Positions 17,566-26,959 of a DNA stretch of 64,000 nucleotides are shown here, one piece after another (the first letter of the stretch is position 1; every line of letters starts with the position of its first letter). The notes below the pieces were generated by a model that was not told the origin of the DNA, did no database searches, and saw only the letters and a program-made list of their open reading frames with translations. Made by a program: the position numbers and the translations under genes. Origin of the DNA: Burkholderiaceae bacterium (GTDB lineage: Bacteria; Pseudomonadota; Gammaproteobacteria; Burkholderiales; Burkholderiaceae_E). The stretch lies in NCBI GenBank assembly GCA_021166725.1, contig JAJPES010000073.1, forward strand, positions 1-64,000. The letters run 5' to 3'.

Positions 17566-18426
17566 GTGGCGGGCCTGAACCTGTTCCAGGTGCTCAACGG
17601 GCTGACCTTCGCGGCGCTCCTCTTCATCGTCGCTTCCGGATTCACGCTGATCTTCGGCCTGCTGCGCATCGTCAACCTCACGCATGGCGCGCTGTACCTG
17701 TTCGGCGGCTACATCGGCTACTCCATCGCGAGCGCCAGCGGCTTTTTCGCGCTGGGCATCCTGGGAGCGATGATCGCCGTTGCGGCGATCGGCCTGCTTC
17801 TCGATCAGGGGCTGTTGCGCTTCGTTCGCGGCTTCGAGTTGCGAGAGGTCCTGTTGACGCTGGGCGCAGCGTTCGTCCTCGACGATCTCGCGCTGGTGCT
17901 GTGGGGCGGCGACACCTTCACGGTGCCGGCGCCCGAGGTGCTGCGCGGCGCCGTGCAGTTCGCCGGCGTTTACTACCCCAGATACCGGCTCTTCGTGCTC
18001 GCGGTTGGCATCGTCGTCTTCATCGCGCTGATGCTCCTGCTGAATTACACGCGACTGGGGGCGCTGATCCGCGCCGGCGTCGACGACCCGGAAATGGTCC
18101 AGGCGATGGGCATCAACATTCGCCGCGTCTTCCTCGCGACCTTCATGCTCGGCTCGGCCCTCGCGGGACTCGGCGGCACCGTCGGCGGCGCCTTCCTCAC
18201 GCTGTATCCGACGGCGGACGCCGAGATCCTCGTCTTCTCGCTCGCCGTCGTGATCATCGGCGGACAGGGCAGTCTCGTCGGGGCGGCGGTCGGCTCGCTG
18301 CTCGTCGGCCTGCTCAACAGCATCGGCCAGGTCGCGTTTCCGGAACTCGCCTACTTCGTGATCTTCGGGCCGATGGCGCTGATCCTCGCGTTTCGTCCGC
18401 TCGGGCTGTTCGGGAGGGCTTCTTGA
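17566..18426 (+). CDS. livH: LivH-type ABC importer permease
   Basis: This 286-residue inner-membrane permease of the branched-chain amino-acid-type (HAAT) ABC importers has about eight helices. Typical landmarks are LFQVLNGLTFAALLFIVASG near the start (split across the first helix), FGLLRIVNLTHGALYLFGGY, and the EAA-like cytoplasmic loop LGALIRAGVDDPEMVQAMG. The GTG at 17566 places the first helix as in homologues and has AAGGACGAGG upstream; an ATG at 17521 would add 15 residues. The next gene, livM, starts at a TTG overlapping this stop. HAAT systems also carry amides and aromatic acids, so the substrate need not be an amino acid. Confidence 0.9.
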   Translation: MAGLNLFQVLNGLTFAALLFIVASGFTLIFGLLRIVNLTHGALYLFGGYIGYSIASASGFFALGILGAMIAVAAIGLLLDQGLLRFVRGFELREVLLTLGAAFVLDDLALVLWGGDTFTVPAPEVLRGAVQFAGVYYPRYRLFVLAVGIVVFIALMLLLNYTRLGALIRAGVDDPEMVQAMGINIRRVFLATFMLGSALAGLGGTVGGAFLTLYPTADAEILVFSLAVVIIGGQGSLVGAAVGSLLVGLLNSIGQVAFPELAYFVIFGPMALILAFRPLGLFGRAS

Positions 18427-19418
18427 CCGACCACGCGTCCACGGCGATTCGCGGTGTTGCGCAGGACGAGCTCGCCCGTCGCAGGTCGTCGCTGCTGCGC
18501 GGGTCCGTGTTCGGCGTGGTGCTTCTGGCACTGCTGCCGCTCGTGCTTTCGACGTACCGATTGAGCCTGGCCACCGAGATCCTGATCTTCGCGCTGCTGG
18601 CCATTTCGATCGACATGCTCGCCGGATATGTCGGGCTCGTCTCGCTGGGCCACGGCGCCGTGTTCGGCACCGCGACCTACGTTGCGCTGTACTGGAGCGC
18701 GATCGCCGGCGGCTCGCCGTGGGTCGGACTCGCGCTCGGCGTAGCAGCGGGACTGGGCCTTTCTGCGCTGTTCGCGCTGTTCGCCACCCGCGTGACCGGC
18801 GTGTATTTCCTGCTGTTGACGCTGGCGCTCGGGATGATCGTGTGGGGCGTGTGCCTGCGCTGGACCAGCATCACCGGCGGCGAGAACGGCATCCGCGGCG
18901 ACGGCCGCCCCGAGTCGATCGCCGACCCGATCGTCTTCTATTACGTGATCCTCGCGGTCGCGCTGATCGTGACGTGGGCGGTCTGGCGCTTCGTGCAGTC
19001 GCCGTTCGGCCTCACGTTGAACGGCATCCGCGACAGCGCGAGCAGGATGCGCAGCCTCGGCTACAACGTGCCGTTGCATGTCTTCCTCGCTTTCACCGCA
19101 TCCGGCCTCGTCGCGAGCATCGCAGGCGCCTGCTACGCGCTGTTCAACAACTTCGTGAGTCCGTCCACCGTCCAGTTGTCCCAGTCCGTGGAAGGGCTGC
19201 TGATGGCGATCATCGGAGGCGTCGGTACCCTCGCCGGATCGTTCGTCGGGGCGGCCGTCATCATCGTTCTCGAGAACGTCGTCAGCCAGTACACGGCGCG
19301 CTGGCCGATGGTGCTGGGCGGCATGTTCGTCGTGACGATGATCCTCGCGCCCGAAGGCATTCTCGGTGCGCTGCGCAGGGTATTCACGCGCGCGAGCACC
19401 CGGCAGTCCCGTAGTTGA
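18423..19418 (+). CDS. livM: LivM-type ABC importer permease
   Basis: This 331-residue second permease of the HAAT importer pairs with LivH in the membrane. It begins with TTG at 18423, overlapping the LivH stop (TTGA), which implies translational coupling. Family landmarks include SIDMLAGYVGLVSLGHGAVFG in the early helices, TGGENGIRG in the large periplasmic loop, and the ATPase-contact loop GIRDSASRMRSLGYN. The C-terminus APEGILGALRRV is typical. The substrate-binding protein gene follows 19 bases later. Confidence 0.92.
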   Translation: MTDHASTAIRGVAQDELARRRSSLLRGSVFGVVLLALLPLVLSTYRLSLATEILIFALLAISIDMLAGYVGLVSLGHGAVFGTATYVALYWSAIAGGSPWVGLALGVAAGLGLSALFALFATRVTGVYFLLLTLALGMIVWGVCLRWTSITGGENGIRGDGRPESIADPIVFYYVILAVALIVTWAVWRFVQSPFGLTLNGIRDSASRMRSLGYNVPLHVFLAFTASGLVASIAGACYALFNNFVSPSTVQLSQSVEGLLMAIIGGVGTLAGSFVGAAVIIVLENVVSQYTARWPMVLGGMFVVTMILAPEGILGALRRVFTRASTRQSRS

Positions 19419-19437
19419 AAGTCCGAAGGAGGATTGC

Positions 19438-20694
19438 ATGGATCGGAGAGCCTTTCTGGAATCGGCCGGAGCGACGTTCTCGGCCGCCGCTGTTGCCGGC
19501 CTGCCGCGTGCGGCAGCAGCGCAGTCCGCACCGATCCGCATCGGGATGATGGCCCCGCTGAGCGGTGTCGTCGCTGCCGGCGGGCGCGAGATGGTCGACG
19601 GTTTCAAGATGTACTGGGAAGGCGTCGGCTACGAGGTCGCCGGCCGCAAGATCGAAGTGAGCGTCGAGGACGACGCGGGCAACCCCGACACGGCGTTGCA
19701 GAAGGCCCGGCGCCTGGTCGAACAGACGAAAGTCGATTTCCTGTTCGGCAACCTGCTGGCCAACACCGGCCTTGCGGTGGCCAACTACGTCAAGACCAAC
19801 GGAGTTCCGTATTTCATTCCGATCATCGCTGCGAACGAACTGACGCAGCGCGACCGCATTCCGAACGTGATTCGCGTGGCGGGCTATGCCGCCAGCCAGT
19901 TCCCGATGCCGCTCGCCGACTGGGCGAAGAAGCAGGGACACAGGAAGATGGCGACGATCGCGCAGGACTATTCCTTCGGCCATGAACAGTGCGGCGGTTT
20001 CTGCCAGGTCTTCACGGACGGCGGCGGACGCATCGTCCAGCAGTTCTGGAATCCGTTGAACACTTCCGACTTCAGTCCGTATCTCGGCCAGATCGCGGCG
20101 CTCGACATCGACGGGCTGTTCATCATGGAGTTGGGCTCCGACGCGAATCGCTTCATGCAGCAGTTCGCCAATTTCGGGTTGAAGGGCAGGATCCCCATGT
20201 TGTCGGCGATGAACTTCACCGACCAGTCGGTGATCCGCACGGCAGGACCGGAGTGCGAAGGAATCGTCTCGTCGGCGCACTTCGCCGAAGGCGCCGACAA
20301 TCCGGCGACGCAGAAGTTCGTCGCGGCGTATCAGAAGAAGTTCGGCATCCTTCCGTCGCTCTACGGTTTCGCGATGTATTCGGGCGCGATGTGGGTCGCC
20401 GACGCGATCGCGAAGATCGACGGTGCGGTCGAGAAGCGCCCGGAATTCCTCGAGGCGGTGCGAACGACGGTGCTCACCGACTCGCCGCTCGGCCGGCCGG
20501 TGCGGCTCGACGACTACGGAAACCCGATCTACGACGTCTACATTCGCAAGGTCGTGAAGAACAAGGAAGGCAAGTACTGGAACACGCCGATCGAGATCTA
20601 CAAGAACGTGTCGCAGTTCTGGACCTACGACCCGCAGGCGTACATGAAGCAGCCGACCTTCTCGCGCAACTTCCAGGGAATCAAGCAGAGCTGA
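19438..20694 (+). CDS. Periplasmic ABC substrate-binding protein (type I, HAAT)
   Basis: This 418-residue type-I periplasmic binding protein (Peripla_BP_6 class) delivers ligand to the LivHM permeases. The N-terminus [11 protein letters not shown] followed by an alanine-rich hydrophobic stretch and AAAAQS is a twin-arginine-like signal peptide with cleavage near residue 29. The mature protein opens with [20 protein letters not shown], the usual first ligand-binding strand. The ATG at 19438 follows AAGGAGG by 6 bases, a strong site fitting the need for excess binding protein. The binding protein sits between permease and ATPase genes. The ligand is unknown. Confidence 0.92.
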   Translation: MDRRAFLESAGATFSAAAVAGLPRAAAAQSAPIRIGMMAPLSGVVAAGGREMVDGFKMYWEGVGYEVAGRKIEVSVEDDAGNPDTALQKARRLVEQTKVDFLFGNLLANTGLAVANYVKTNGVPYFIPIIAANELTQRDRIPNVIRVAGYAASQFPMPLADWAKKQGHRKMATIAQDYSFGHEQCGGFCQVFTDGGGRIVQQFWNPLNTSDFSPYLGQIAALDIDGLFIMELGSDANRFMQQFANFGLKGRIPMLSAMNFTDQSVIRTAGPECEGIVSSAHFAEGADNPATQKFVAAYQKKFGILPSLYGFAMYSGAMWVADAIAKIDGAVEKRPEFLEAVRTTVLTDSPLGRPVRLDDYGNPIYDVYIRKVVKNKEGKYWNTPIEIYKNVSQFWTYDPQAYMKQPTFSRNFQGIKQS

Positions 20695-20705
20695 GAAGCC
20701 GCGCG

Positions 20706-21470
20706 GTGACGGACAGCGTTCTGGCGCTCGAGAAGGTAGGGGTCCGCTTCGGAGGGCTCAAGGCGGTCGATTCGATATCGATGAACGTGCGGCGCGGCGA
20801 ACGCCGCGGGGTGATCGGACCGAACGGCGCGGGCAAGACGACGCTTTTCAACGCGATCACCGGGCTTCGTCCCCCGACCACCGGGCGCGTGCTCTTCGAG
20901 GGCCGCGACGTCACGCGCATGCGCCCGCATCTGCGGGCGCACCGAGGCATGAGCCGCACCTTCCAGATCACCAATCTGTTCCAGAGCCTGAGCATCGCGG
21001 AGAACATGCAGCTCGCCCTCGAGGGCCTGAGCCCGCGTCGCTTCTCGATGCTCGGCAGCCGTCGGCTACGAGGCGAAGAGGCCGACCGGATCGACGCTGC
21101 CCTGCGCCTGTCGCGGCTCGACGAGCGACCGGGGGTCCTGGTCAAGGAGCTTTCGTACGGCGAGCAGCGCCAGCTCGAGCTGGCGATGTCGCTGGTCTCC
21201 CGGCCTGCGCTGCTGCTGCTCGACGAGCCGGCTGCCGGGCTCTCGGCGGCGGAGCGCAGCGTCGTGGCCGAGATCATCGGGTCGCTGTCGCGCGAGCTGA
21301 CGGTGATGCTGATCGAGCACGACATGGACCTGGTACTGAACCTGGTCGACCGGGTCACGTGCCTGAACAACGGCGAGTTGCTCGTCGAGGCGCCGCCGGC
21401 CGACATCCGGAGCAATCAACTGGTGCAGGACGTCTACCTGGGCAAGGCACGTCGCCATGCTGCAGGTTAG
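20706..21470 (+). CDS. livG: LivG-type ABC importer ATPase
   Basis: This 254-residue nucleotide-binding subunit of the HAAT importer carries Walker [10 protein letters not shown] (38-46), a signature loop LSYGEQRQ (149-156), Walker B LLLLDEP (169-175) and the H-loop His205. The LivG-specific insertion after [10 protein letters not shown] is present. It starts with GTG at 20706, since no ATG fits the conserved beginning [14 protein letters not shown]. Its 3' end overlaps the livF start by 14 bases. Confidence 0.93.
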   Translation: MTDSVLALEKVGVRFGGLKAVDSISMNVRRGERRGVIGPNGAGKTTLFNAITGLRPPTTGRVLFEGRDVTRMRPHLRAHRGMSRTFQITNLFQSLSIAENMQLALEGLSPRRFSMLGSRRLRGEEADRIDAALRLSRLDERPGVLVKELSYGEQRQLELAMSLVSRPALLLLDEPAAGLSAAERSVVAEIIGSLSRELTVMLIEHDMDLVLNLVDRVTCLNNGELLVEAPPADIRSNQLVQDVYLGKARRHAAG

Positions 21471-22161
21471 CGACCTGCACAGCTATTACGGCGACGCGCA
21501 CGTGCTGCACGGGGCCTCGCTGCGCGTCGCCGACGGGGAAGTCGTCGCGCTGCTCGGACGCAACGGGATGGGCAAGACGACGCTGATCCGCTCGATCATG
21601 CGCTTCGAGCAGCCGACCGTGCGCCAGGGCTCGATCACCTGGCGCGACGAGGAACTGATCGGCCTGCTGCCTTACGACGTCGCGCGCCGGCGCATCGCGC
21701 TGGTGCCGCAGGGCCGGCGTCTCTTCGCGTCGCTCACCGTGCTCGAGCACCTGACGATGGTCAAGCCGGCGGGGGATGCGAAGGGCTGGACCGTCGAGCG
21801 CGTGTTCGAGATCTTTCCGCGACTGGCCGAGCGTCGTCGCCATCGGGGCGACCAGCTCTCCGGCGGCGAGCGGCAGATGCTCGCCGTCGGGCGTGCGCTC
21901 GTCATCGACCCGGAGCTCATTCTGATGGACGAACCGTCGGAAGGCCTCGCCCCGGTGATGGTGCAGCAACTCGAGGACACCATCGTCCAGCTCAAGGCCG
22001 CAGGCCTCGCCATCCTGCTCGTGGAGCAGAATTTCTACAGCGCGATCGCAGTCGCCGATCGCGTCTACATCATGGAGACCGGCAAGGTGGTGCACGAGTC
22101 TGCGGCGAACGATTTGCCCGCCGAGCAGGAGTTGCTCACGCGCTATCTCGGCGTGCGCTGA
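21457..22161 (+). CDS. livF: LivF-type ABC importer ATPase
   Basis: This 234-residue second ATPase of the HAAT importer has Walker A GRNGMGKTT (34-42), signature LSGGERQ (134-140), Walker B LILMDEP (154-160) and the LivF-type sequence PSEGLAPVMVQ right after it. The ATG at 21457 lies inside the 3' end of livG, so the two ATPases are translationally coupled. It completes a five-part importer: H, M, binding protein, G, F. Confidence 0.94.
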   Translation: MLQVSDLHSYYGDAHVLHGASLRVADGEVVALLGRNGMGKTTLIRSIMRFEQPTVRQGSITWRDEELIGLLPYDVARRRIALVPQGRRLFASLTVLEHLTMVKPAGDAKGWTVERVFEIFPRLAERRRHRGDQLSGGERQMLAVGRALVIDPELILMDEPSEGLAPVMVQQLEDTIVQLKAAGLAILLVEQNFYSAIAVADRVYIMETGKVVHESAANDLPAEQELLTRYLGVR

Positions 22162-22207
22162 TGTACGGCGCGAGCGGAGCACGCGCACCGAAGGACAGGA
22201 GAAGGCG

Positions 22208-23113
22208 ATGAAGGCGAACGACATCGGAAGCAGCGTGCGCGCCCGCGTGCCATACCAGCCGATCCATCGGCGCCCGCCGCTGCGGCTGCCGGGCGATGCG
22301 CGCGTTGCGGTCTGGACGATCGTCAACGTCGAGAACTGGCAGCCGAGCGCGCCGATGCCTCGCGTCATCCTGCCGCCGCCGATGGGCCAGCCGCTGCTGC
22401 CCGACGTTCCCAACTGGGCGTGGCACGAATACGGAATGCGCGTGGGGTTCTGGCGTTTTCTCGACACCCTGCAACAGCGCGGACTGAAAGCGAGCTTCGC
22501 GGTCAACGGCAGTGCCTGCGACGTCTACCCGGAGGCTTGCAGCGCCGCGCACGAGGCGGGCTGGGATTTCATCGGCCACGGTTTCGTGCAAAGGCCGATG
22601 CACAAGGTCGAAGACGAGACCGACGCGATCGCTCGCACCATCGATGCGATCACCCGATTGACCGGAAAGCCGCCGCGCGGATGGGAGAGTCCCGGCCTGA
22701 CCGAAACCGACGACACCGCCGACCTGCTCGCCGAGGCCGGCATCGAATACGTCTGCGACTGGGTGCTCGACGATCAACCGGTGATGATGCGCACGCGCAG
22801 CGGATCGCTCGTATCGATCCCGTATACGGTCGAGATCAACGACGTCGTCATCAGCGCCGTGCAACAGCAGCCTTCCGACGAGATCCTGCGACGAGGCCGC
22901 GACCAGTTCGATCGCCTCTACCTCGACGGCGCGAAGGCGCCGCGCGTGATGGCGATCTCGATCCACCCGTTCCTCACCGGAGTGCCTCACCGCATCAAGT
23001 ACCTGGAGGCGTTGTACGACTACATCCTCGGGCACGACGGGGTCGTGATGTGGACGGGGTCGGAGATTCTCGATTGGTATCGGGCGCAGTTGTCCGCCGG
23101 CGCCCAGTCCTGA
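22208..23113 (+). CDS. Polysaccharide-deacetylase-family hydrolase (PuuE-like)
   Basis: This 301-residue NodB-type (carbohydrate esterase 4) hydrolase lacks a signal peptide, so it should be cytoplasmic. It resembles the PuuE allantoinase-like branch, which opens cyclic amides, more than secreted chitin deacetylases. Visible motifs are FIGHGF (His124), the GWESPG turn (159-163) and the C-terminal ISIHPFLTG (His253). The HxxxH metal pair of classical deacetylases is modified, as in that branch. The ATG at 22208 follows ACAGGAGAAGG. It lies between an ABC and a TRAP importer, so it probably acts on the imported compound or a derivative. The substrate is unknown. Confidence 0.83.
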   Translation: MKANDIGSSVRARVPYQPIHRRPPLRLPGDARVAVWTIVNVENWQPSAPMPRVILPPPMGQPLLPDVPNWAWHEYGMRVGFWRFLDTLQQRGLKASFAVNGSACDVYPEACSAAHEAGWDFIGHGFVQRPMHKVEDETDAIARTIDAITRLTGKPPRGWESPGLTETDDTADLLAEAGIEYVCDWVLDDQPVMMRTRSGSLVSIPYTVEINDVVISAVQQQPSDEILRRGRDQFDRLYLDGAKAPRVMAISIHPFLTGVPHRIKYLEALYDYILGHDGVVMWTGSEILDWYRAQLSAGAQS

Positions 23114-23144
23114 ATACGGTGGTCAGGCAATGAAGGAGGCAACG

Positions 23145-24158
23145 ATGTTTTCGACTTTTTCCCGATGGATCAGGCCGGCCGCGTTCATCGCGATCATTGC
23201 ATCGGCGCTCGGCGCCATCGGCAGTGCGTGGGCCGCACCTCAGGTGCTGAAGATCGGATGGACCACTGCCGACAGCAAATCGGATCCCTATGCGATAACG
23301 GCCCATTATTTCGCCGAGGAGCTCGAAAAGCTGGCGCCCGGCAAATTCAAGGTCCAGTTCTACGGCGGCCACCAGCTCGGCGACGAGATGCAGATGCTGC
23401 AGGGTCTGCAGCTCGGAACGCTCGACATGGGCGTCATCACCGGAACGGTGATCGGCAACGTGGTGCCGTCGTATCAGCTCAATGACCTGCCGTTTCTCTA
23501 CAAGACCAATCAGCAGGCGCACGAGGTACTGGACGGCCCGGTAGGTCGAATCCTCGAGAAGCAGCTGGCGGCGAAGAGCGTGGTCAATCTCGGCTTCGCC
23601 GAGGCCGGGTTCCGGCACACGATCAACAACACGCGGCCGATCGTGAAACCGGGCGACTTCGACGGCATCCGGTTACGCGTACAGCCAAGTGACATGTTTT
23701 TGGACAGCTTCCGTGCGCTCGGGGCCAACCCCGTTCCGCTGCCGTGGAGCGATGCCTTCACTGCTGTTCAGCAGGGGACGATCGACGGGCTGGAGATTCC
23801 GCTGGCGGTCATCTACGCAAACAAGTTTCCGGAGGTGACGAAATATCTTTCGCTTACCCGTCACGCGTACAACGCACTGGCGCTGCTGATCTCCGAGCAG
23901 ACTTTCAGGAAGTTCGACAAGACCATGCAGGACAACATCCGCCAGGCAGCCAGGAACACGATCACGCGCCAGCGCGAAACGATGGCGAAGAACGACGAAG
24001 ACATCCTGAACAAGATCAGGGAGGCGGGCATGAAGGTGAACGAAGTGCCCGACCTCGGCGCTTTCCGCGCCCTGGAAGCCGAGGTCTACAAGAAATATCG
24101 CGCGAAGATCGGTGCGGATGTCCTCGACGCTGCACTGAAAGAGGTGCAGGAGAAGTAA
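23145..24158 (+). CDS. dctP: TRAP transporter substrate-binding protein (DctP family)
   Basis: This 337-residue periplasmic binding protein of a TRAP importer has a Sec-type signal peptide, with cleavage around residue 30 after GSAWA. Mature-domain landmarks are VLKIGWTTADSKSDPY, MQMLQGLQLGTLDMG and FDGIRLRVQPSDMFLDSF, which contains the conserved arginine that binds the carboxylate of ligands (Arg in IRLRV). The ATG at 23145 has AAGGAGG 6 bases upstream; a further ATG at 23130 lies before that site and is unlikely. The two membrane subunit genes follow. Organic acids are the usual TRAP ligands. Confidence 0.93.
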   Translation: MFSTFSRWIRPAAFIAIIASALGAIGSAWAAPQVLKIGWTTADSKSDPYAITAHYFAEELEKLAPGKFKVQFYGGHQLGDEMQMLQGLQLGTLDMGVITGTVIGNVVPSYQLNDLPFLYKTNQQAHEVLDGPVGRILEKQLAAKSVVNLGFAEAGFRHTINNTRPIVKPGDFDGIRLRVQPSDMFLDSFRALGANPVPLPWSDAFTAVQQGTIDGLEIPLAVIYANKFPEVTKYLSLTRHAYNALALLISEQTFRKFDKTMQDNIRQAARNTITRQRETMAKNDEDILNKIREAGMKVNEVPDLGAFRALEAEVYKKYRAKIGADVLDAALKEVQEK

Positions 24159-24165
24159 ATCCAGG

Positions 24166-24708
24166 GTGCCCGGAAGCGTGCGCCGCCTGCTGCCAACGAC
24201 AGGCCTTCCCGGGCCCGACCGCGTTCGACGTCTCGAGCGCGGCATTGCCCGAGCAGTCGAACTGCTCATCGTCATCGGCGGCGCAGTCATCGTCGGAAGC
24301 CTCATCGTCGGTGTCTTCTTTCGATACGTGCTACGCGATTCGCTTTCGTGGACCGATGAAGTCGCGATGTTCTGCTTTTCGTGGATCGTGCTCCTGGCCG
24401 CGGCGTTGCTGGTTCGCGAGAGCGGGCATGTGCGCGTCGAACTGATCGAGAACTACCTTCCGAATCGCGCGGCGAAGGCACTTCGGCGATTCATCGACCT
24501 CCTGATCTTGATCACGGGGATCTACCTGGTCTGGACCGGGTGGAACTTCATGCTCCTGACCGTCGGCCAGTTGTCTCCGGCCGTCCGATATCCGATCTGG
24601 GCTCGTAATCTTTCGCTGCCGGTGTCCGGCCTGCTGATGGTCGTGTTCGCAGCGTCGAACCTGCTGCGCCAGGGAAAGGCGGCGTCGGGAGCCGGAAGCC
24701 AGCGATGA
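24166..24708 (+). CDS. dctQ: TRAP transporter small membrane subunit (DctQ family)
   Basis: This 180-residue small permease subunit has four membrane helices and the DctQ-family sequences VFFRYVLRDSLSWTDEVAMF and ESGHVRVELI. It scaffolds the large DctM subunit. The GTG at 24166, 7 bases after the binding-protein stop, is taken as the start, although the ribosome site (CCAGG) is weak. Its stop overlaps the dctM ATG (ATGA at 24705). Confidence 0.9.
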   Translation: MPGSVRRLLPTTGLPGPDRVRRLERGIARAVELLIVIGGAVIVGSLIVGVFFRYVLRDSLSWTDEVAMFCFSWIVLLAAALLVRESGHVRVELIENYLPNRAAKALRRFIDLLILITGIYLVWTGWNFMLLTVGQLSPAVRYPIWARNLSLPVSGLLMVVFAASNLLRQGKAASGAGSQR

Positions 24709-25985
24709 GCGAACTCGCCCTGTTCCTCAGTATCGGCCTGGTCGTGCTGCTTGCGATCGGGGTACCGATCGCCTTCACGCTGGCGGTTCTCACGATCGGT
24801 GGGCTGCTCATCGCCGACGTAAATCCGATCATTCTGGCGCAGCGAATTCTCGCCGGCACCGACGTGAACAGCCTGCTGGCGATTCCGGGCTTCATCCTGG
24901 CCGGTGACCTGATGGGCGCCGGAGGACTGTCGAAGCGCCTCGTTCGCTTCGCCTCGGCCATCTTCGGTCACCTGACCGGAGGGCTCAGCATTGCGACGAT
25001 CATCGCGGGTACGTTCTTCGGCGCCATCTCCGGCTCGGCCCCAGCCACTACGGCTGCCGTCGGATCGATCATGATCGACGAGCTTGAAAGAAAGGGGTAC
25101 CGACGCGATTACGCTGCAGCGCTCGCGACTTCGGTCGGGCCGCTGGGACAGATGATTCCGCCGTCGATCCCGATGGTGATCTGGGGAGTGCTGGCGGAGC
25201 AGTCGATTGCCAAGCTGTTTCTCGCGGGCGTCATCCCGGGCCTCGTCGCCTCGGCCGGATTCGTGCTGGTGAGCATTCGGTACGCGCGACTGAACGACAT
25301 CCGACCCGATCGCAGGGCAACGGGGCAGGAATTGCGCTTCGCGACCAGGGACGGCTTCTGGGCGTTGCTGGCGCCGGTCATCATCCTGGGCGGAATCTAT
25401 GGCGGGGTGTTCACGCCCACCGAAGCATCGATGGTCGGCGTCGTCTACGGCCTGATCGCAGGAGTGTTCATCTACCGTGAATTGAACTGGCACCAGTTGT
25501 ACGACGTGGTGCTGCGCAGCCTGAAGATGAGCGGCATGATCGTATTCATCATCGCGACGGCCTACGGCTACGCCTATCTGATCGCCGACGAGCAGATTCC
25601 GCAGCAGATCGTCGACGTGATGCTCTCGACCACCAGCAACCCGCTCGTGATCCTGTTGCTGATCAACCTGTTCCTGCTGCTGCTGGGCGCAGTGATGGAC
25701 AACGTATCGGCCATGGTGATCCTCAGCGGCGTCCTGACCGGGATCGGCGAGCACATCGGCATGGATCCGATCCAGCTCGGCGCGATGGTCGTGATCAATT
25801 TCGCCGTCGGCATGGTCACGCCCCCGGTCGGCTATTCGATCTTCGTCGCTTCGGCGATCAGCGGCCTGAAGATCGAAGAGATCGGACGCAGACTGGGTCC
25901 CTTCATGGTCGTATTCATCGTCGTGATCCTGCTGGTTACCTACGTACCGGCAGTCACCACATGGTTGCCGGGGCTGATGAGATAA
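24705..25985 (+). CDS. dctM: TRAP transporter large membrane subunit (DctM family)
   Basis: This 426-residue large permease subunit is the sodium-coupled elevator of the TRAP importer. It has about twelve helices and family motifs GAISGSAPATTAAVGS, GQMIPPSIPMVIWG and VVYGLIAG in the two inverted-repeat halves, with the ion-site region NFAVGMVTPPVGYSIF near the end. It is translationally coupled to dctQ through ATGA. The amidohydrolase gene starts 11 bases after its stop, so importer and enzyme are co-transcribed. Confidence 0.94.
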   Translation: MSELALFLSIGLVVLLAIGVPIAFTLAVLTIGGLLIADVNPIILAQRILAGTDVNSLLAIPGFILAGDLMGAGGLSKRLVRFASAIFGHLTGGLSIATIIAGTFFGAISGSAPATTAAVGSIMIDELERKGYRRDYAAALATSVGPLGQMIPPSIPMVIWGVLAEQSIAKLFLAGVIPGLVASAGFVLVSIRYARLNDIRPDRRATGQELRFATRDGFWALLAPVIILGGIYGGVFTPTEASMVGVVYGLIAGVFIYRELNWHQLYDVVLRSLKMSGMIVFIIATAYGYAYLIADEQIPQQIVDVMLSTTSNPLVILLLINLFLLLLGAVMDNVSAMVILSGVLTGIGEHIGMDPIQLGAMVVINFAVGMVTPPVGYSIFVASAISGLKIEEIGRRLGPFMVVFIVVILLVTYVPAVTTWLPGLMR

Positions 25986-25996
25986 CGGAGGTCGTC

Positions 25997-26959
25997 GTGA
26001 TCGCAGACACGCGTGCATCAGGCGTACCGGCGCCTGACATTCCGGGACCGATCTCCGATCCCTCGAAGCCGCGCAATCCGCTGCCTTCCGGCAGTTGCGA
26101 CTCGCACGCGCACATCTTCGGACCGGCCGATCGCTATCCGTACAGTCCGACCCGCGAATACACGCCTCCCGATGCATCGCGCCGGCGCTACGCGACGCTG
26201 CTGCATCACCTCGGATTCCAGCGTGCGGTCCTCGTCCAGCCCAGCGTTTACGGCACCGACAACTCGCTGCTCGTCGACGCGCTGCGGGACAGCGCCAGCG
26301 AAGACTTCGGCATCTCGTGGCGTGGCATTGCCGTCGTCGAACGCGGCGTTTCCGACTCGGAACTCGAGACGCTGAATCAGCTCGGCGTGCGCGGTGTTCG
26401 GCTGAACCTGGTGTTCAAGGGAGCGGACCTCGATTTCGAAGGCGTCGAGCAGCTGGCACGCCGTATCGCATCGCTGGGGTGGCATCTGCAGTTTCTCGTC
26501 GACATCACCCGCTTCGAGCACTTCGCAGGCAGGATTTCGCGGCTGCCGGTCCCCAGCGTCGTCGATCACATGGGACATTTCCCGGCGAAGCTCGGCCCGG
26601 AGCATCCGGACTTCCGCGCGCTGTTGTCGCTCGTGCGCGAGGGCAACACCTGGGTAAAGCTCAGTGGCCCCAACCGGATTTCTTCGCGCGACCGTCCGCC
26701 CTTCGACGACGCCAAGCCCATTGCACAGGCTCTGCTTGCCGACGCGCCGCACAGGTTGGTGTTCGGCACCGACTGGCCCCACGTCCGGCTGTCGACCCCC
26801 ATTCCCGACGACGGCGCCCTGGTGGACGAGTTCTTCGACTGGATCGACGGCGACACAGCGCTTGCGCAGCAGATCCTCGTAGACAATCCCGCGAGGCTTT
26901 ACGGTTTCCGAGACGACGCTTGCGTTCGACAAGCCTCGAAACAAGGGAGCAACCGATGA
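25997..26959 (+). CDS. Amidohydrolase-2 family TIM-barrel hydrolase
   Basis: This 320-residue TIM-barrel enzyme of the amidohydrolase_2 family (COG3618) resembles 2-pyrone-4,6-dicarboxylate lactonase and related lactonases. The metal or substrate histidines lie in DSHAH (His37 and His39), His191 is in VVDHMGH, and the catalytic aspartate Asp259 is in FGTDWPH. The GTG at 25997 follows CGGAGG by 5 bases and is preferred over the longer open frame. It sits between the TRAP importer and an unrecognised gene, to which it is linked by an ATGA overlap. It probably hydrolyses a lactone or amide in the pathway fed by the importer (inference). Confidence 0.87.
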   Translation: MIADTRASGVPAPDIPGPISDPSKPRNPLPSGSCDSHAHIFGPADRYPYSPTREYTPPDASRRRYATLLHHLGFQRAVLVQPSVYGTDNSLLVDALRDSASEDFGISWRGIAVVERGVSDSELETLNQLGVRGVRLNLVFKGADLDFEGVEQLARRIASLGWHLQFLVDITRFEHFAGRISRLPVPSVVDHMGHFPAKLGPEHPDFRALLSLVREGNTWVKLSGPNRISSRDRPPFDDAKPIAQALLADAPHRLVFGTDWPHVRLSTPIPDDGALVDEFFDWIDGDTALAQQILVDNPARLYGFRDDACVRQASKQGSNR